Notes: a model not told the origin generated them from the sequence alone. DNA of 64,000 bases from Anaerolineales bacterium (GCA_016927115.1 JAFGNH010000028.1:124001-188000), one strand, 5' to 3'. Shown: positions 26,846 to 36,370, counted from the stretch's first letter. Made by a program: numbers and translations.

Positions 26846-29035
26846 CTAATGTGAACGCTTGCTCATATTCTCCGTGGGCAGCCAGCAACAAACACATACA
26901 CCCTTCGTCTCTCCGTTTTCAATAATGATCCGGCCATCCATTGCCTCCAGAAATCGTTTCGCAATTGACAGCCCGAGACCATATCCGTACGTTTCCCGGT
27001 TATCGCTGCTGTCCAGCCTGTGGAACAACTCAAATACACGCTCTCGTTCCCCGGCTGGTATCCCGGGGCCGCTGTCACAGAGATGCAGCTGGATCCCTCC
27101 ACTTTCTAGCGCTGCACGGAAAATAACCGGCCCTTCTGGCGCGTACTTAACAACATTATCAAATAGATGATACAGAACACTGTACAATGCACGGCTTTCT
27201 GCAAGGACCGGGGGCAGCGTATCAGGTATGGAAAGCGTAAGACGTGAATCGAGATTGGTTTTTTGAAACTGGTCCAGGACAGAATGTACTACCACATGGA
27301 TATCTACCAGTGCAGACTCAAAATGAACCCTCCCCGCATCGAGGGCTGAAATATCCAGGATAGTTTCAATAAAAATCTCCAGGCGCCTTGTTTCCTGCTG
27401 AACCAGTGCAAGTGTTTCAGAAGGCTCAACACCACTGGATCTGAATTCTCGTGTAATCAACTCCACGCCGGTTTCAATGACCGTCAATGGCGCCCTGAGT
27501 TCATGTGAGACCAGTGTGACAAATTCACTCTTTAACCTGTCCAATTCCTTCAGTTCTTCATTCAACTCCCCCAGGCGTTGAACAGAACACTGCAATTCCT
27601 CTGTCCGTTCCCCAACCTTGCGTTCCAGTTCCGCATTCAGCAGTTCCAGTTGGCTTCTGGAAAAATCTACTTCCTCAATTGCCTGCTGCAGAGCTTTCTC
27701 CCTCTTCAGTATTTCGCTGAGATCATACGCACTACCTGCCAGAAGAGATACTCTTCGATTCTCATCCCGGATTGGCTGCAAGCTGAGGCTGTACGGGCTC
27801 TCGCTTCCAGCAAGCGTTACCATCCCTGACCACCCGTCTTCTTCAGCGTATCGGAAAATCTCACCGAAGGGTTCCTCCGCGCAGAATATTTCCTCGATTT
27901 TTATTTCAGATAGCGGATTTTCGAATGCAGCAACCAGGTTTTTCATGGCGGGATTCAATAACCGCAGTGAACCGTCTGGGGTGCAGATCAATGCCGGACT
28001 GGCCACAGTATTTACCAGTGTTTCAAACTGACGCATCTCGTACTGTCCTGCGATGACCCCCTGCCGGGCCACCAATGCAGTACTGATCACGATAATAAAG
28101 CCCAATCCAATCCAATCGGCTTCATCTGTCAGAAACCAATGAATCAGAATATATCCGGTTGTCAGATAAGCGAGTACGATTGGCAACCAGAACTCGACTC
28201 GTCGCTGCATAGCTGTAGAAAGCCCATGGAATTCCTTCCCTGATTGGATTGAGCGAATCCTTCTGGTCCCGGATAGAAAAGCAAGATTGGCAAGCAGCCA
28301 GCAGCTTAAAACAAAATCCAGATTCAGATCTGCATCCAGCAATGCAATCACAACAGCCATATCGCCAAGTAGAATCAGTATAAAAGCCGCAGAAAATGAT
28401 AGGTATGCAATTGGTGGATATTTTGAAGGGCTCATTACTGCAAAGATACGGAAGAACAGTACGATGAGGATAAAATCCAGCAATACAACTACACTTTCCC
28501 ACAGGAAAGGTATTGGATGGAACAGTCCAATTCTCAGAACAGGACGAAGAAAGATAGCCCAGAACAATCCTGTAATGGTCAGAATCAGGGTCAGAATATC
28601 AAAGATGGTGCGCAGCCTGCTGTATCGTCCTGAGGGCGTGAGGGGATATACTGCAACTCCCAGCAGGAAAGCCAGATACCCGGCAAAACGGATCCAGTGC
28701 CAGATGGAAGGAGCCGAAGGAACAGCCTGCTTGCTGATCCAAACCGAAGCAAGAATTCCGTCTGCAATAACCCATAAAAGAGCTGCTGCACCGAGGATCT
28801 GCCAGGACCTTACGAACGGCGGTCCAGCCTCTCTGGATTCCTTCCAGAATTCCAGGCCAGAACAAACCTGAAATACGATAAGCAGCAATAATCCAGCAGC
28901 CGACCGGACAGGTGATTGAAACCCAAATAATATCCAGCACGCGAAAACAAGTCCCACCCCCAGTAACAAGTAAAAGCGTGACTCGGATCGTATCACGTCT
29001 GCAGCTTTACGCGCGATATCTATCATCTCTGCCAT
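26846..29035 (-). CDS. Polytopic membrane sensor histidine kinase with PAS domain
   Basis: 729 residues. Residues 25-325 form about nine membrane helices, an integral sensor region of a type I cannot name. Then follow a PAS-like domain (LVNTVASPALICTPDGSLRL), a coiled coil (residues about 435-500), the phospho-acceptor His near residue 510 in LVSHELRAPLTVIE, and an ATP-binding domain (HLFDNVVKYAPEG, DSGPGIPAGER, TYGYGLGLSIAKRF). It probably phosphorylates the OmpR-family regulator encoded next. The ATG at 29035 is preferred over an upstream TTG at 29062, though neither has a strong ribosome site. The pair is inserted between two TadE genes. Confidence 0.9.
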   Translation of the reverse strand: MAEMIDIARKAADVIRSESRFYLLLGVGLVFACWILFGFQSPVRSAAGLLLLIVFQVCSGLEFWKESREAGPPFVRSWQILGAAALLWVIADGILASVWISKQAVPSAPSIWHWIRFAGYLAFLLGVAVYPLTPSGRYSRLRTIFDILTLILTITGLFWAIFLRPVLRIGLFHPIPFLWESVVVLLDFILIVLFFRIFAVMSPSKYPPIAYLSFSAAFILILLGDMAVVIALLDADLNLDFVLSCWLLANLAFLSGTRRIRSIQSGKEFHGLSTAMQRRVEFWLPIVLAYLTTGYILIHWFLTDEADWIGLGFIIVISTALVARQGVIAGQYEMRQFETLVNTVASPALICTPDGSLRLLNPAMKNLVAAFENPLSEIKIEEIFCAEEPFGEIFRYAEEDGWSGMVTLAGSESPYSLSLQPIRDENRRVSLLAGSAYDLSEILKREKALQQAIEEVDFSRSQLELLNAELERKVGERTEELQCSVQRLGELNEELKELDRLKSEFVTLVSHELRAPLTVIETGVELITREFRSSGVEPSETLALVQQETRRLEIFIETILDISALDAGRVHFESALVDIHVVVHSVLDQFQKTNLDSRLTLSIPDTLPPVLAESRALYSVLYHLFDNVVKYAPEGPVIFRAALESGGIQLHLCDSGPGIPAGERERVFELFHRLDSSDNRETYGYGLGLSIAKRFLEAMDGRIIIENGETKGVCVCCWLPTENMSKRSH

Positions 29036-29123
29036 TGTACGCCGAGGATACGGGTGCCGCAAGAAATGCGGTCATGCAGCTGCAGTTCCTGCTCACCTGT
29101 TATGAAAAACTATTCGATTTGAA

Positions 29124-30485
29124 TCAATCACCTGGACCCTCAGCAGCTGTGGACGTGAGTGTAGGTTCAGCAGTACGCGTAGATGACTGGGTATTTGTGG
29201 CTGTCGCTGTGGATCCGGAATCCGGTGTCGGTGTTGAAGAGGGATATAGTGTCCGGGTTACACGGCGGGTTGGTGTTGGTCCGCCCGGTGTCGGGGAGCT
29301 TGTGGTGGTAGGAGAAGCACCGGGTGTAGGTGTCCCGGTTGGATTTTTCGTGACGCGCGGGAAATCTACCGACCCTGACACCTGGCAGGTCCCCCAGAAT
29401 GGATACTCAAAAGTAAGACTGGTACTGAAATGCCCAAAAACCGGCTGGTTATCATTTACGATAAACCGGGCTGCCCAATCTGTGGACGGCCGGGCATCTT
29501 CAGGCCAGTAAAGGTTTACAGGTCCACTGTCAACAGGTGAGGTAAAGATTGATCTATTCAAAAACACATATTCATGAAAGTTATAGTACGGGAAATACAT
29601 CCGGGTAAAGTGGAAGAGCTCATCACTATCATTAGCCGGCCAGAAAAAAACGGAGCGAATTAGATAGGGAAAATCCTGATTTTCGTTGCGAACAATAAAG
29701 TGCACTTCATTATCGTCACGATAAGCGCTTTCCACGTAGAGAAGGCTGCAATCTGGTGTTGGAGTACCAGTACCGCTTTCGGTTGCAGTTGGAAACTCTG
29801 TCAGAGGCGTCAGGGTGATAGTGGCCGTATGATTTGGTGTCGATGTGGAAGTTGGTCCGTTTCCGTAAGAAGCCGGCGCAGTAGCCATAAAAACAGGAAT
29901 GTTGGATCTGAATGTTTCGGCTCTGGCTTCGCGCCTTGCATGCAGATGGATCTGAGGCCAGATTGATTTGAAAACAGGAACAACAAGTGGGTGATTGTAA
30001 TCTACAGTTACCAATACAAAATCCCCAGGACCCCCAGGGTCATCACCATAGATGCAATCGGCGGGATCAAAGGGTAGGTCCGGATCAGGAGGAAGATATC
30101 GCTGTGGGTCCCCCTCAGTGCGCGGTGAAACGCAGACTGTCGTTTTGAAATAATGCTCCTCCATCCAATGCACATTTTCATCATAGTTCAAAATAGAAGC
30201 AGCATCTCTTACGGTGTCTTTAATGGATCGGAGCCGGGCTGTTTTTTCTTCGGTTGCGTCGATACATTCCCCATTGATCGCCCCGGAAGGGCAGAATGCC
30301 GGATCATACTCCAGTGTAACGGCAAAACGCACGCCTGCGCGTGCGCTCTGCTCAACCACAAACCATGTAAAGAACAAGCGTCCCAATTCAACGATGATTA
30401 GAACAGTCACTATTAAGACGGGCAGTATCAATGCAAATTCTACAAAAGACTGCCCCCATACCTTCTTGCCCCGTTGGACTAACAT
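29124..30485 (-). CDS. TadE-like pseudopilin with one repeated domain and Thr-rich tail
   Basis: 453 residues. The N-terminal helix GQSFVEFALILPVLIVTVLI and the ARAGVRFAVTLEYDPAFC segment mark the TadE family. One copy of the two-cysteine domain found in the neighbouring TadE proteins starts with DCSLLYVESAYRDDN and ends with FEYPFWGTC. A Pro/Ser/Thr tail follows and the protein ends AAEGPGD. ATG 30485 follows AGGGG by ten bases; a TTG nine bases earlier is less likely. Direct-repeat boxes lie upstream. Confidence 0.82.
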   Translation of the reverse strand: MLVQRGKKVWGQSFVEFALILPVLIVTVLIIVELGRLFFTWFVVEQSARAGVRFAVTLEYDPAFCPSGAINGECIDATEEKTARLRSIKDTVRDAASILNYDENVHWMEEHYFKTTVCVSPRTEGDPQRYLPPDPDLPFDPADCIYGDDPGGPGDFVLVTVDYNHPLVVPVFKSIWPQIHLHARREARAETFRSNIPVFMATAPASYGNGPTSTSTPNHTATITLTPLTEFPTATESGTGTPTPDCSLLYVESAYRDDNEVHFIVRNENQDFPYLIRSVFFWPANDSDELFHFTRMYFPYYNFHEYVFLNRSIFTSPVDSGPVNLYWPEDARPSTDWAARFIVNDNQPVFGHFSTSLTFEYPFWGTCQVSGSVDFPRVTKNPTGTPTPGASPTTTSSPTPGGPTPTRRVTRTLYPSSTPTPDSGSTATATNTQSSTRTAEPTLTSTAAEGPGD

Positions 30486-30558
30486 CGTTTCCAATCCCCT
30501 CTGAACCTATTGTCATTCACCCACCATCATAGGCCGACATCCCAAGTCCTATCTTGTC

Positions 30559-30617
30559 ATAATATTCTTCAGAATTACTTTACAGAAAACTTTCATTTGC
30601 CTAACAACGACCTAACA
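30559..30617 (-). promoter_or_regulatory. Four in-phase direct-repeat boxes and -10 upstream of a TadE gene
   Basis: On the minus strand TGTTAGG (30617-30611), TGTTAGG (30606-30600), a degenerate TGAAAGT (30595-30589) and TGTAAAG (30584-30578) sit in phase at 11 bp. After 13 bp comes TATTAT (30564-30559), a good -10. The gene starts 74 bp further on. This is the best of three such sites. Confidence 0.6.
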
Positions 30618-30675
30618 GACAGGTTGATCGGTTTACGGGCTCCCGGAAAAGGCGTAGTGGACCTGAACTTTTGAA

Positions 30676-30698
30676 GCGCTGGAGCAAAACCCCAGCGC
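30676..30698 (-). terminator. Hairpin after the 30746 TadE gene
   Basis: GCGCTGG pairs with CCAGCGC around a 9-nt loop, 48 bp past the stop on the minus strand. The T-run is poor, so termination may be partial. Confidence 0.5.
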
Positions 30699-30745
30699 CT
30701 CACACCCATCCAATCCAGGAACTCAAAGTGCTCTATCCACACCCA

Positions 30746-31966
30746 CTAATCACCTGGATCCGGTGGGTCAGGGTCTTCAGGAGTTGGTGTTGGTGGTACC
30801 GGAGTGGGCGGAACAGGCGTTGGCGTGTCCGTTTCGTCCGGAACGGGATCATCGGGATCAGTCTCTGTGGGATTCGGAGGAGGTTCTGTAGGATCTTCAG
30901 GTTCCTCGACTTCAACAGCAGGAAAATAGGTACAGGTTAACCCATTCGAAAACTCAAACCCGATTTCAGCTTCAAACTGACCAAAGAGCGGTTTCTGCCC
31001 GGTAAAATCCGCACCCCATAAAGCCTCATTCGCAGCCGGCCATGGCACACCACTACCATAGGCAGCAGTCCACTCCAGTGTATCATTGTAGTACATGGTG
31101 TCATGCCAGTATGAAACCGTTCCCCGCGAGAGAAATGGAAAGTTCAGGTAAGTCACATGCAAATTATGCGACATGGGGCTTGATTTTGTCACCCTTGTAT
31201 AGGTAATCTGTGGATCAACAAGATTGTCGTTGCGAAATCTGGCAGTAAAATCGCTGTTTTCAAAATCATATTCCAGCATAACCAGTTTGCTGCACTCCGG
31301 CTCGATAGCAGGCGGGGGCTCCGGAGGCTCCGGATCAGTCGGGCCAAATACTGGCGGCAGACTGACTTCACGGCCTGTCCTGAAATCTTCAACGATCGCT
31401 TCCCTCCGTGTGTGGATGTGAACCACCGGCCATATATCAGCCAACCCTGGAATTATCAGGGGATGGTTGTAATCGACAGTCACCGAAACCAAATCCCCCG
31501 GATCACCGGGATCATCCCCACCCAAGCAGGATGCTGAAGATAACGGATCAATTGGATCCGGCGGAATATAACGGGCTGGTTCAACCGAAACACAGACGGT
31601 GGTCTGGAAGAATCCAGGGTCATGATCCCCGGCAAGATCGTCCCGTAAAATGGTACTGGACGAATCATAGGCTATATTCTTTATCGAAGCCAGACGAGCC
31701 GTTTCCTCATCAGATTCACTCACGCAATCCATAGCCTGACCCGGACAGTTAGCTCTGTCATATTCTCCGGTAACTGCATACCGGATGCCCTGGCGGACTC
31801 CGTTCTCAGCAGCCAGGTAGGCATGGAAAACCCTGGTCAGCTCAATCATCATGAACAATATGAAGAGCAAAAGCGGCAGGACCAGTGCAAACTCGATCAG
31901 CGCCTGGCCAAAACGTTGTACTGATTGCGTGTTTCTTTTTTTCTTTTCAAAATTAATAAATTTCAT
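30746..31966 (-). CDS. TadE-like pseudopilin with one repeated domain and Pro-rich tail
   Basis: 406 residues. The TadE helix is FGQALIEFALVLPLLLFILF, followed by ENGVRQGIRYAVTGEYDRAN. One copy of the two-cysteine domain starts at ECSKLVMLEYDFENSD and ends near FEFSNGLTC. The tail is rich in Pro, Thr, Glu and Asp and ends DPPDPGD. AGGAGG precedes the ATG. It follows a TadG gene by 50 bp and is probably in the same transcript. Confidence 0.82.
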   Translation of the reverse strand: MKFINFEKKKRNTQSVQRFGQALIEFALVLPLLLFILFMMIELTRVFHAYLAAENGVRQGIRYAVTGEYDRANCPGQAMDCVSESDEETARLASIKNIAYDSSSTILRDDLAGDHDPGFFQTTVCVSVEPARYIPPDPIDPLSSASCLGGDDPGDPGDLVSVTVDYNHPLIIPGLADIWPVVHIHTRREAIVEDFRTGREVSLPPVFGPTDPEPPEPPPAIEPECSKLVMLEYDFENSDFTARFRNDNLVDPQITYTRVTKSSPMSHNLHVTYLNFPFLSRGTVSYWHDTMYYNDTLEWTAAYGSGVPWPAANEALWGADFTGQKPLFGQFEAEIGFEFSNGLTCTYFPAVEVEEPEDPTEPPPNPTETDPDDPVPDETDTPTPVPPTPVPPTPTPEDPDPPDPGD

Positions 31967-32016
31967 GTCCCTCCCCCTCCTTCCGAGTGGAAAAACATTT
32001 TTTCAATCCCACACTC

Positions 32017-33588
32017 CTAGTGCACAATCCGGGTGAATATCCTCTGGGCTATCGCTTCAAAAACAGGAGCTACATCGGCCCCACTTGCCGCATAATAATA
32101 ATTGCCGCAATCTGTGCCCGAAGCTGCACTACTGCATTCCTCGGTATTGGGATTGCCGTCATACCCGACATTTGCCATATACCGGAGAAGCCGTTCACCT
32201 AGATCCTCATTCAGCGGCAGCGTATAGGGAACTGTCTCTTTGCCGCTTCGGGCATTAATCATCCGGTCTCCCAGCCCGACACTGAATATGACAGCACCTA
32301 GGCCCTCTTGCTGGCCGATGCAGTGATTGGCAGCAGGTGAATCTGCCTGGGGACATGCAAGCCAATCGGCCATGTCACGTGCAAAATCCTCAGCATCATA
32401 GTTCTGGTTCCCAAACTGGTGGCGGGTTTCCGCCTGGCCGTCTATACAGAAGGGACCGGATTCATTGGTTCCGGCCAGGTACTGTGTCGATTCAGGGCAG
32501 ATCCACTGACCGAGGGTACTCACCTGTGGTGGAATCGTGATTGCAGTCGACTCGACCACATTCGCCGTATTAGCAATCCCATCCGAAAGAAATATCACCA
32601 CCCATACTGCTTCCTCCCGGCCATAATCACGAAGCTGATTGCCGGCATTCCGGAGCCCATCTCCGGAATTTGTGGAAAGACAACCGGTAGGATTATTATT
32701 CACATCCATATCCGGTCCCCAATCCGGGCAGTTCTGCTGCATCCAGGGCCTTATCAAATCAGACTGGCGCGGCTTATTAAATATCTGCATATCGTTCAAC
32801 ACAGCATCTACAACAGATCGAGAGGACGTCAAACCCTGCTGGACGTATCCAATTCGATCAAAAGTAACCACCGCCACCCGATCATAAGGAAAGTACATGT
32901 AGTCCAGCAGTTGTTTTGCTGCCTGCCGTACATCCTCAAATGGATAACAGGCATGCGCTGGATTACAGATTGTTGGGTCGCGATCGGCATCATCCGGAGG
33001 GCCATTGGCCGGGATGGATCCACATCCATCATCAATAACCCCATCTCCATCATCATCATCCCCATCACACCCTACATCGAATGCCATCGATTCAGATGTG
33101 TCGATCACCAGGACCAGATCAATTGATGCTGCCTCCCCGATAGCCTCAGCGTAGATGGTATGCTCATGGATTCCGATAATGGGAAGAAACACAAACTGCA
33201 CATCATGCTCTACAGCTACCCGTACGAATTTTCGCGGCACTGTTGCCGGGCAGAAATCAGGAAGCGGAACATCATCGCAGGTATCAATTTTTATCGATGT
33301 ACTACCACTTTGAACATCTGCTTCCGGCATATTCAGTGCAATGAGCTCGCGCGCTGATCGTGCGATATCCTCCCGTGTCTGACCAAGCCTGAATTCATTC
33401 GCAGCTGAAAGCGCCGACGTGTCAACCGCCCGGCGCAGCTGCCCATGCTGAGTAAACAGGATTCCCCCATCAACGACCAGTCCGACAAGCGCGACCAGTC
33501 CGATAAATGCTCCCGCGATCAGAATCATCGCCTGGCCGCATTCTGTATTAAACGGATCTCTTCTTCTCTGAAATATATTCGTCACCAT
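32017..33588 (-). CDS. TadG-like protein with von Willebrand A domain and Asp-rich insert
   Basis: 523 residues. The N-terminal helix (GQAMILIAGAFIGLVALVGL) followed by HGQLRRAVDTSALSAANEFR is the TadG/TadE-like membrane anchor. A von Willebrand A domain begins near residue 158 with the MIDAS motif DTSES. Directly after it comes DGDDDDGDGVIDDGC, an acidic loop flanked by Cys residues like the putative metal-binding motif of MopE-type proteins. The rest contains FLSDGIANTANVV, a usual part of the VWA fold. The ATG at 33588 follows GGGGGG. It is likely an adhesive or assembly component of a Tad-type surface structure. Confidence 0.85.
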   Translation of the reverse strand: MVTNIFQRRRDPFNTECGQAMILIAGAFIGLVALVGLVVDGGILFTQHGQLRRAVDTSALSAANEFRLGQTREDIARSARELIALNMPEADVQSGSTSIKIDTCDDVPLPDFCPATVPRKFVRVAVEHDVQFVFLPIIGIHEHTIYAEAIGEAASIDLVLVIDTSESMAFDVGCDGDDDDGDGVIDDGCGSIPANGPPDDADRDPTICNPAHACYPFEDVRQAAKQLLDYMYFPYDRVAVVTFDRIGYVQQGLTSSRSVVDAVLNDMQIFNKPRQSDLIRPWMQQNCPDWGPDMDVNNNPTGCLSTNSGDGLRNAGNQLRDYGREEAVWVVIFLSDGIANTANVVESTAITIPPQVSTLGQWICPESTQYLAGTNESGPFCIDGQAETRHQFGNQNYDAEDFARDMADWLACPQADSPAANHCIGQQEGLGAVIFSVGLGDRMINARSGKETVPYTLPLNEDLGERLLRYMANVGYDGNPNTEECSSAASGTDCGNYYYAASGADVAPVFEAIAQRIFTRIVH

Positions 33589-33792
33589 CTGCTGCCCCCC
33601 ATCCCCCATGTTTCAGGTGTTATCTTTTTATGGCTCCGCTCCATCCGGGTTTTCTGACATGTTCCCCTGCATACCACGGATCAAAGGAAAGCCCGTTTCT
33701 GGTTCAATTTAAATGTTACTTATCCATCTCTTTTTTCCTCCCTCCCCCCTGTTCAATCTCCCGCAACACCAGCCAGGTTTATTAGAACATGA

Positions 33793-34470
33793 TTAATTCG
33801 TTGGTTTTGCTGCTGGAATGGGCGCAAACGTATACGAATGCAGCAGGATCGGGTTTTCCACGAACATTGTGATCCACGGCAGACCCAGCAGCATATCGTA
33901 CTCATAATAGATTTCAACCAGAACCAGACCGGCATCCGGTGGAATGTCCCCCATGCTATCTATTCGCTGCTGGACATCGGCAAGTGAAAAACTGGTCTGA
34001 TGATTGCCATACAGCCGCCATCCCAGCTCTCCGCCATTGGGCACATCAATCCCCAGGCGATCATCCATAAAAATTGGTGGGATACGATCTGAAAGCACCA
34101 CACCATTTTTAACCTGGAAAATGCTGACCACCAGATCATCCGATTCAGGATTGAGTTCCACCTGCTGTGCCATGTTCAATGTGTAGTTTGTCAGCTCTGC
34201 TGCGTCAAAATAGAAAGTTTCGCTATATTTTGGGTTTGGTGCTGCCGGATCGGTCGGGAAAGGATTGTCATCGGACGTATATCGAGCCACCTCACGAGCC
34301 GTGTCTACGAGATCAAGGTACATATTGAGTGCGAATCCTGTTTCCACCAATCCGGAAAAAAGTATCAGCAAAACTGGAAGCAGGACAGCGAACTCAACAA
34401 AACTCTGACCCACATTTCCTCTTTGACGATATTTACAAAACACGAACTGAAAGTTATTTAGCTTATTCAT
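33793..34470 (-). CDS. TadE-like pseudopilin (short form)
   Basis: 225 residues. GQSFVEFAVLLPVLLILFSG forms the single helix, followed by LDLVDTAREVARYTSDDNPF. There is no repeated domain and no Thr tail. It is a clear paralogue of the 36367-37047 product (both share the LDLVDTAREVAR block and end with an HSYTFAP or HAYTFAP segment). The ATG at 34470 is chosen for GGGGG upstream; an earlier in-frame start would add 21 residues unlike the family. It precedes a TadG gene, as its paralogue does. Confidence 0.85.
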   Translation of the reverse strand: MNKLNNFQFVFCKYRQRGNVGQSFVEFAVLLPVLLILFSGLVETGFALNMYLDLVDTAREVARYTSDDNPFPTDPAAPNPKYSETFYFDAAELTNYTLNMAQQVELNPESDDLVVSIFQVKNGVVLSDRIPPIFMDDRLGIDVPNGGELGWRLYGNHQTSFSLADVQQRIDSMGDIPPDAGLVLVEIYYEYDMLLGLPWITMFVENPILLHSYTFAPIPAAKPTN

Positions 34471-34840
34471 ACTGCCCCCTGCCCCTGTATCATATGCATA
34501 ACCACCCTGAAGCCCTTTGCAGGCTCCTTTCATTACTATAACAATTTATACAGTGTTATCCTTCAGTACTTCTGACCTATCACAGGTCAAGATTCCATCG
34601 GCGTTACTCCTTTCACACCCGCCCATACAGGAACGCAGTGATATACACCGAAAAACGGTGTTTCCTCGGGCTGTGTTCACCGCCCTTATCGTGCTGTCCC
34701 GGAATCGAAATCAACCGCTGCTGCTCCCCGTTTTACAAAAGGCAGCAGCGGTATTATCCATGCAGAATCAGTCTGAATTCAGACTCGTCCGCCACGGTTC
34801 CCCCCCGGGAAATGGCATCATCCCCCAACAAATCCTCCGG
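34471..34840. other. Intergenic region between the two TadE-TadG modules
   Basis: These 370 bases hold no gene that I can support. A 10-bp perfect hairpin, CCGCTGCTGC with GCAGCAGCGG (34715-34751), is the only clear structure and is listed separately. No clear promoter was seen. Confidence 0.5.
34715..34751 (-). terminator. Hairpin after the upstream TadG gene
   Basis: A perfect 10-bp stem closes a 17-nt loop about 90 bp past the stop of the 34841-36370 gene. The T-run is weak, so it may terminate partly or protect the transcript end. Confidence 0.4.
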
Positions 34841-36370
34841 TTAGTGTGTCAACCGGGTGAAAATACGTGAGGCAATAGCCTCAAAAATCGGTCCGATATC
34901 TGCGCCAGTGGCAGCGTAGAAGTAGTTGCCGCAGCTCAGGCCGCTTGAAACGCTGCTGCAGGGATCATTGCTGGGATCCCCATCAAACCCAATATTGGCT
35001 ACATAGCGCAGCAGCTTTTCTCCCAGATCCGCGTCCAGTCCAGGTACGTGATGGCCGACTGTATACGAAGTCATACGATCACCCAGACCGACTGCGAACA
35101 CCACAGCGCCCTGCCCTGGTGTTGTACAATACTGGACTGGTGAGTCAGCATCCAGACAGCCAACAAAATCGGCCATGTCGCGCGCATAATCATCGGAATC
35201 ATAGGACGTCGAAGTGTTCAAGTGCCTTGTACTGGCAACACCATCATTACAAAAGGGACCTTCCGGATTATCTGCTGTGCGCCAGGTGTCTTCAGGACAA
35301 ACCCAGTGTTCCGGAAGCGTTGGTGGAGAAGAATTGTTACCGGCATTGGCCACACCATCCGACAGGAAAATCACGATCCACACCGATTCATCACGCCCAT
35401 GGTTTCCAAATTCATTACCGGCAATCAGAAGGCCGCCTGCAGAGTTTGTAGACATGCAGCCTCGCGGATCTCCGGTAGAAGGCCAATCCGTGCAGAAAGT
35501 TGCAGGATCAGGGTCTGGAATAATCACCATATCATTCAGTTCATCAATGACACACTGCTTCTGTGCAGCTGAATTGCCGTAATAAGTCTGGCTGCAATAG
35601 GTAAGATCCAACTGGAGCGTGGCCACCCGATCAAAAGTTACCAGGGAAACACGGTCATACGGAAAATAGACACGGTCCATCAAATCGATGGCTGCTTCGC
35701 GCACTTCCTCAAAGGGGTGACATTCATCTACCAGGACACATTCTTCCTGGTCGCGATAGAAATCATCGGGATTGGGACCAACCTGGGCCGGGCCACCCGC
35801 ACAGCCGTCATCTGCAGTGCCATCGCCATCATCATCATCGCCATCTCCACACATTGCATCGTAGGACATGGATGGTGAAGTATCGATCACAAGGATCAGG
35901 TCCAGTGAAGCGGCTTCTGAAATGGCGTCGGCTGTGATCGTGTAGTTATCAATACCAATAATTGGTAGAAAGGCGAACTCCACCTGATGTGTAGCGACAA
36001 CCCGGACCAGCTTGCGCGGTGGTTCTCCACTCGGTGGGCAGAGGGTGTGGTCTGTAGCACAGGTGAACACTCGTACTTCTGTTGTGCCGGCATCAAGATC
36101 AATCTCAGGCATATTCAAAACTATCAGTTCTTTCGCTGAATCCTCAATTTCAGTGACCGTCTGCCCTTCACGGAACTGGTTCGCCGCTGATAATGCGGAC
36201 GTATCAACAGCACGGCGCAGGTGACCGATTTGAGTGAAGAGAATACCTGAGTCAATGGCCAACCCGATAAATGCCGCCAGGGCGATAAAAGCGCCTGCGA
36301 TCAGGATCATCGCCTGTCCGCGTTCGTATGTATGACCTTGTTTTCGAACAAATTTTATAATTGTTTTCAT
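34841..36370 (-). CDS. TadG-like protein with von Willebrand A domain and Asp-rich insert (paralogue)
   Basis: 509 residues and the same plan as the 32017-33588 product: helix GQAMILIAGAFIALAAFIGL, HLRRAVDTSALSAANQFR, MIDAS DTSPS, then the acidic Cys-flanked insert CGDGDDDDGDGTADDGC, then FLSDGVANAGNNSS. Both proteins end alike (IFEAIASRIFTR here, VFEAIAQRIFTR there). The ATG at 36370 overlaps the stop of the TadE gene upstream in an ATGA, so translation is coupled and equal output is likely. The two TadG proteins are tandem duplicates, now clearly diverged. Confidence 0.85.
   Translation of the reverse strand: MKTIIKFVRKQGHTYERGQAMILIAGAFIALAAFIGLAIDSGILFTQIGHLRRAVDTSALSAANQFREGQTVTEIEDSAKELIVLNMPEIDLDAGTTEVRVFTCATDHTLCPPSGEPPRKLVRVVATHQVEFAFLPIIGIDNYTITADAISEAASLDLILVIDTSPSMSYDAMCGDGDDDDGDGTADDGCAGGPAQVGPNPDDFYRDQEECVLVDECHPFEEVREAAIDLMDRVYFPYDRVSLVTFDRVATLQLDLTYCSQTYYGNSAAQKQCVIDELNDMVIIPDPDPATFCTDWPSTGDPRGCMSTNSAGGLLIAGNEFGNHGRDESVWIVIFLSDGVANAGNNSSPPTLPEHWVCPEDTWRTADNPEGPFCNDGVASTRHLNTSTSYDSDDYARDMADFVGCLDADSPVQYCTTPGQGAVVFAVGLGDRMTSYTVGHHVPGLDADLGEKLLRYVANIGFDGDPSNDPCSSVSSGLSCGNYFYAATGADIGPIFEAIASRIFTRLTH

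Noticed and set aside
28287-28871. A 194-codon plus-strand open frame inside the membrane kinase gene
   Set aside because: It is antisense to the helix-coding part of a well-supported kinase and its translation has no family features.
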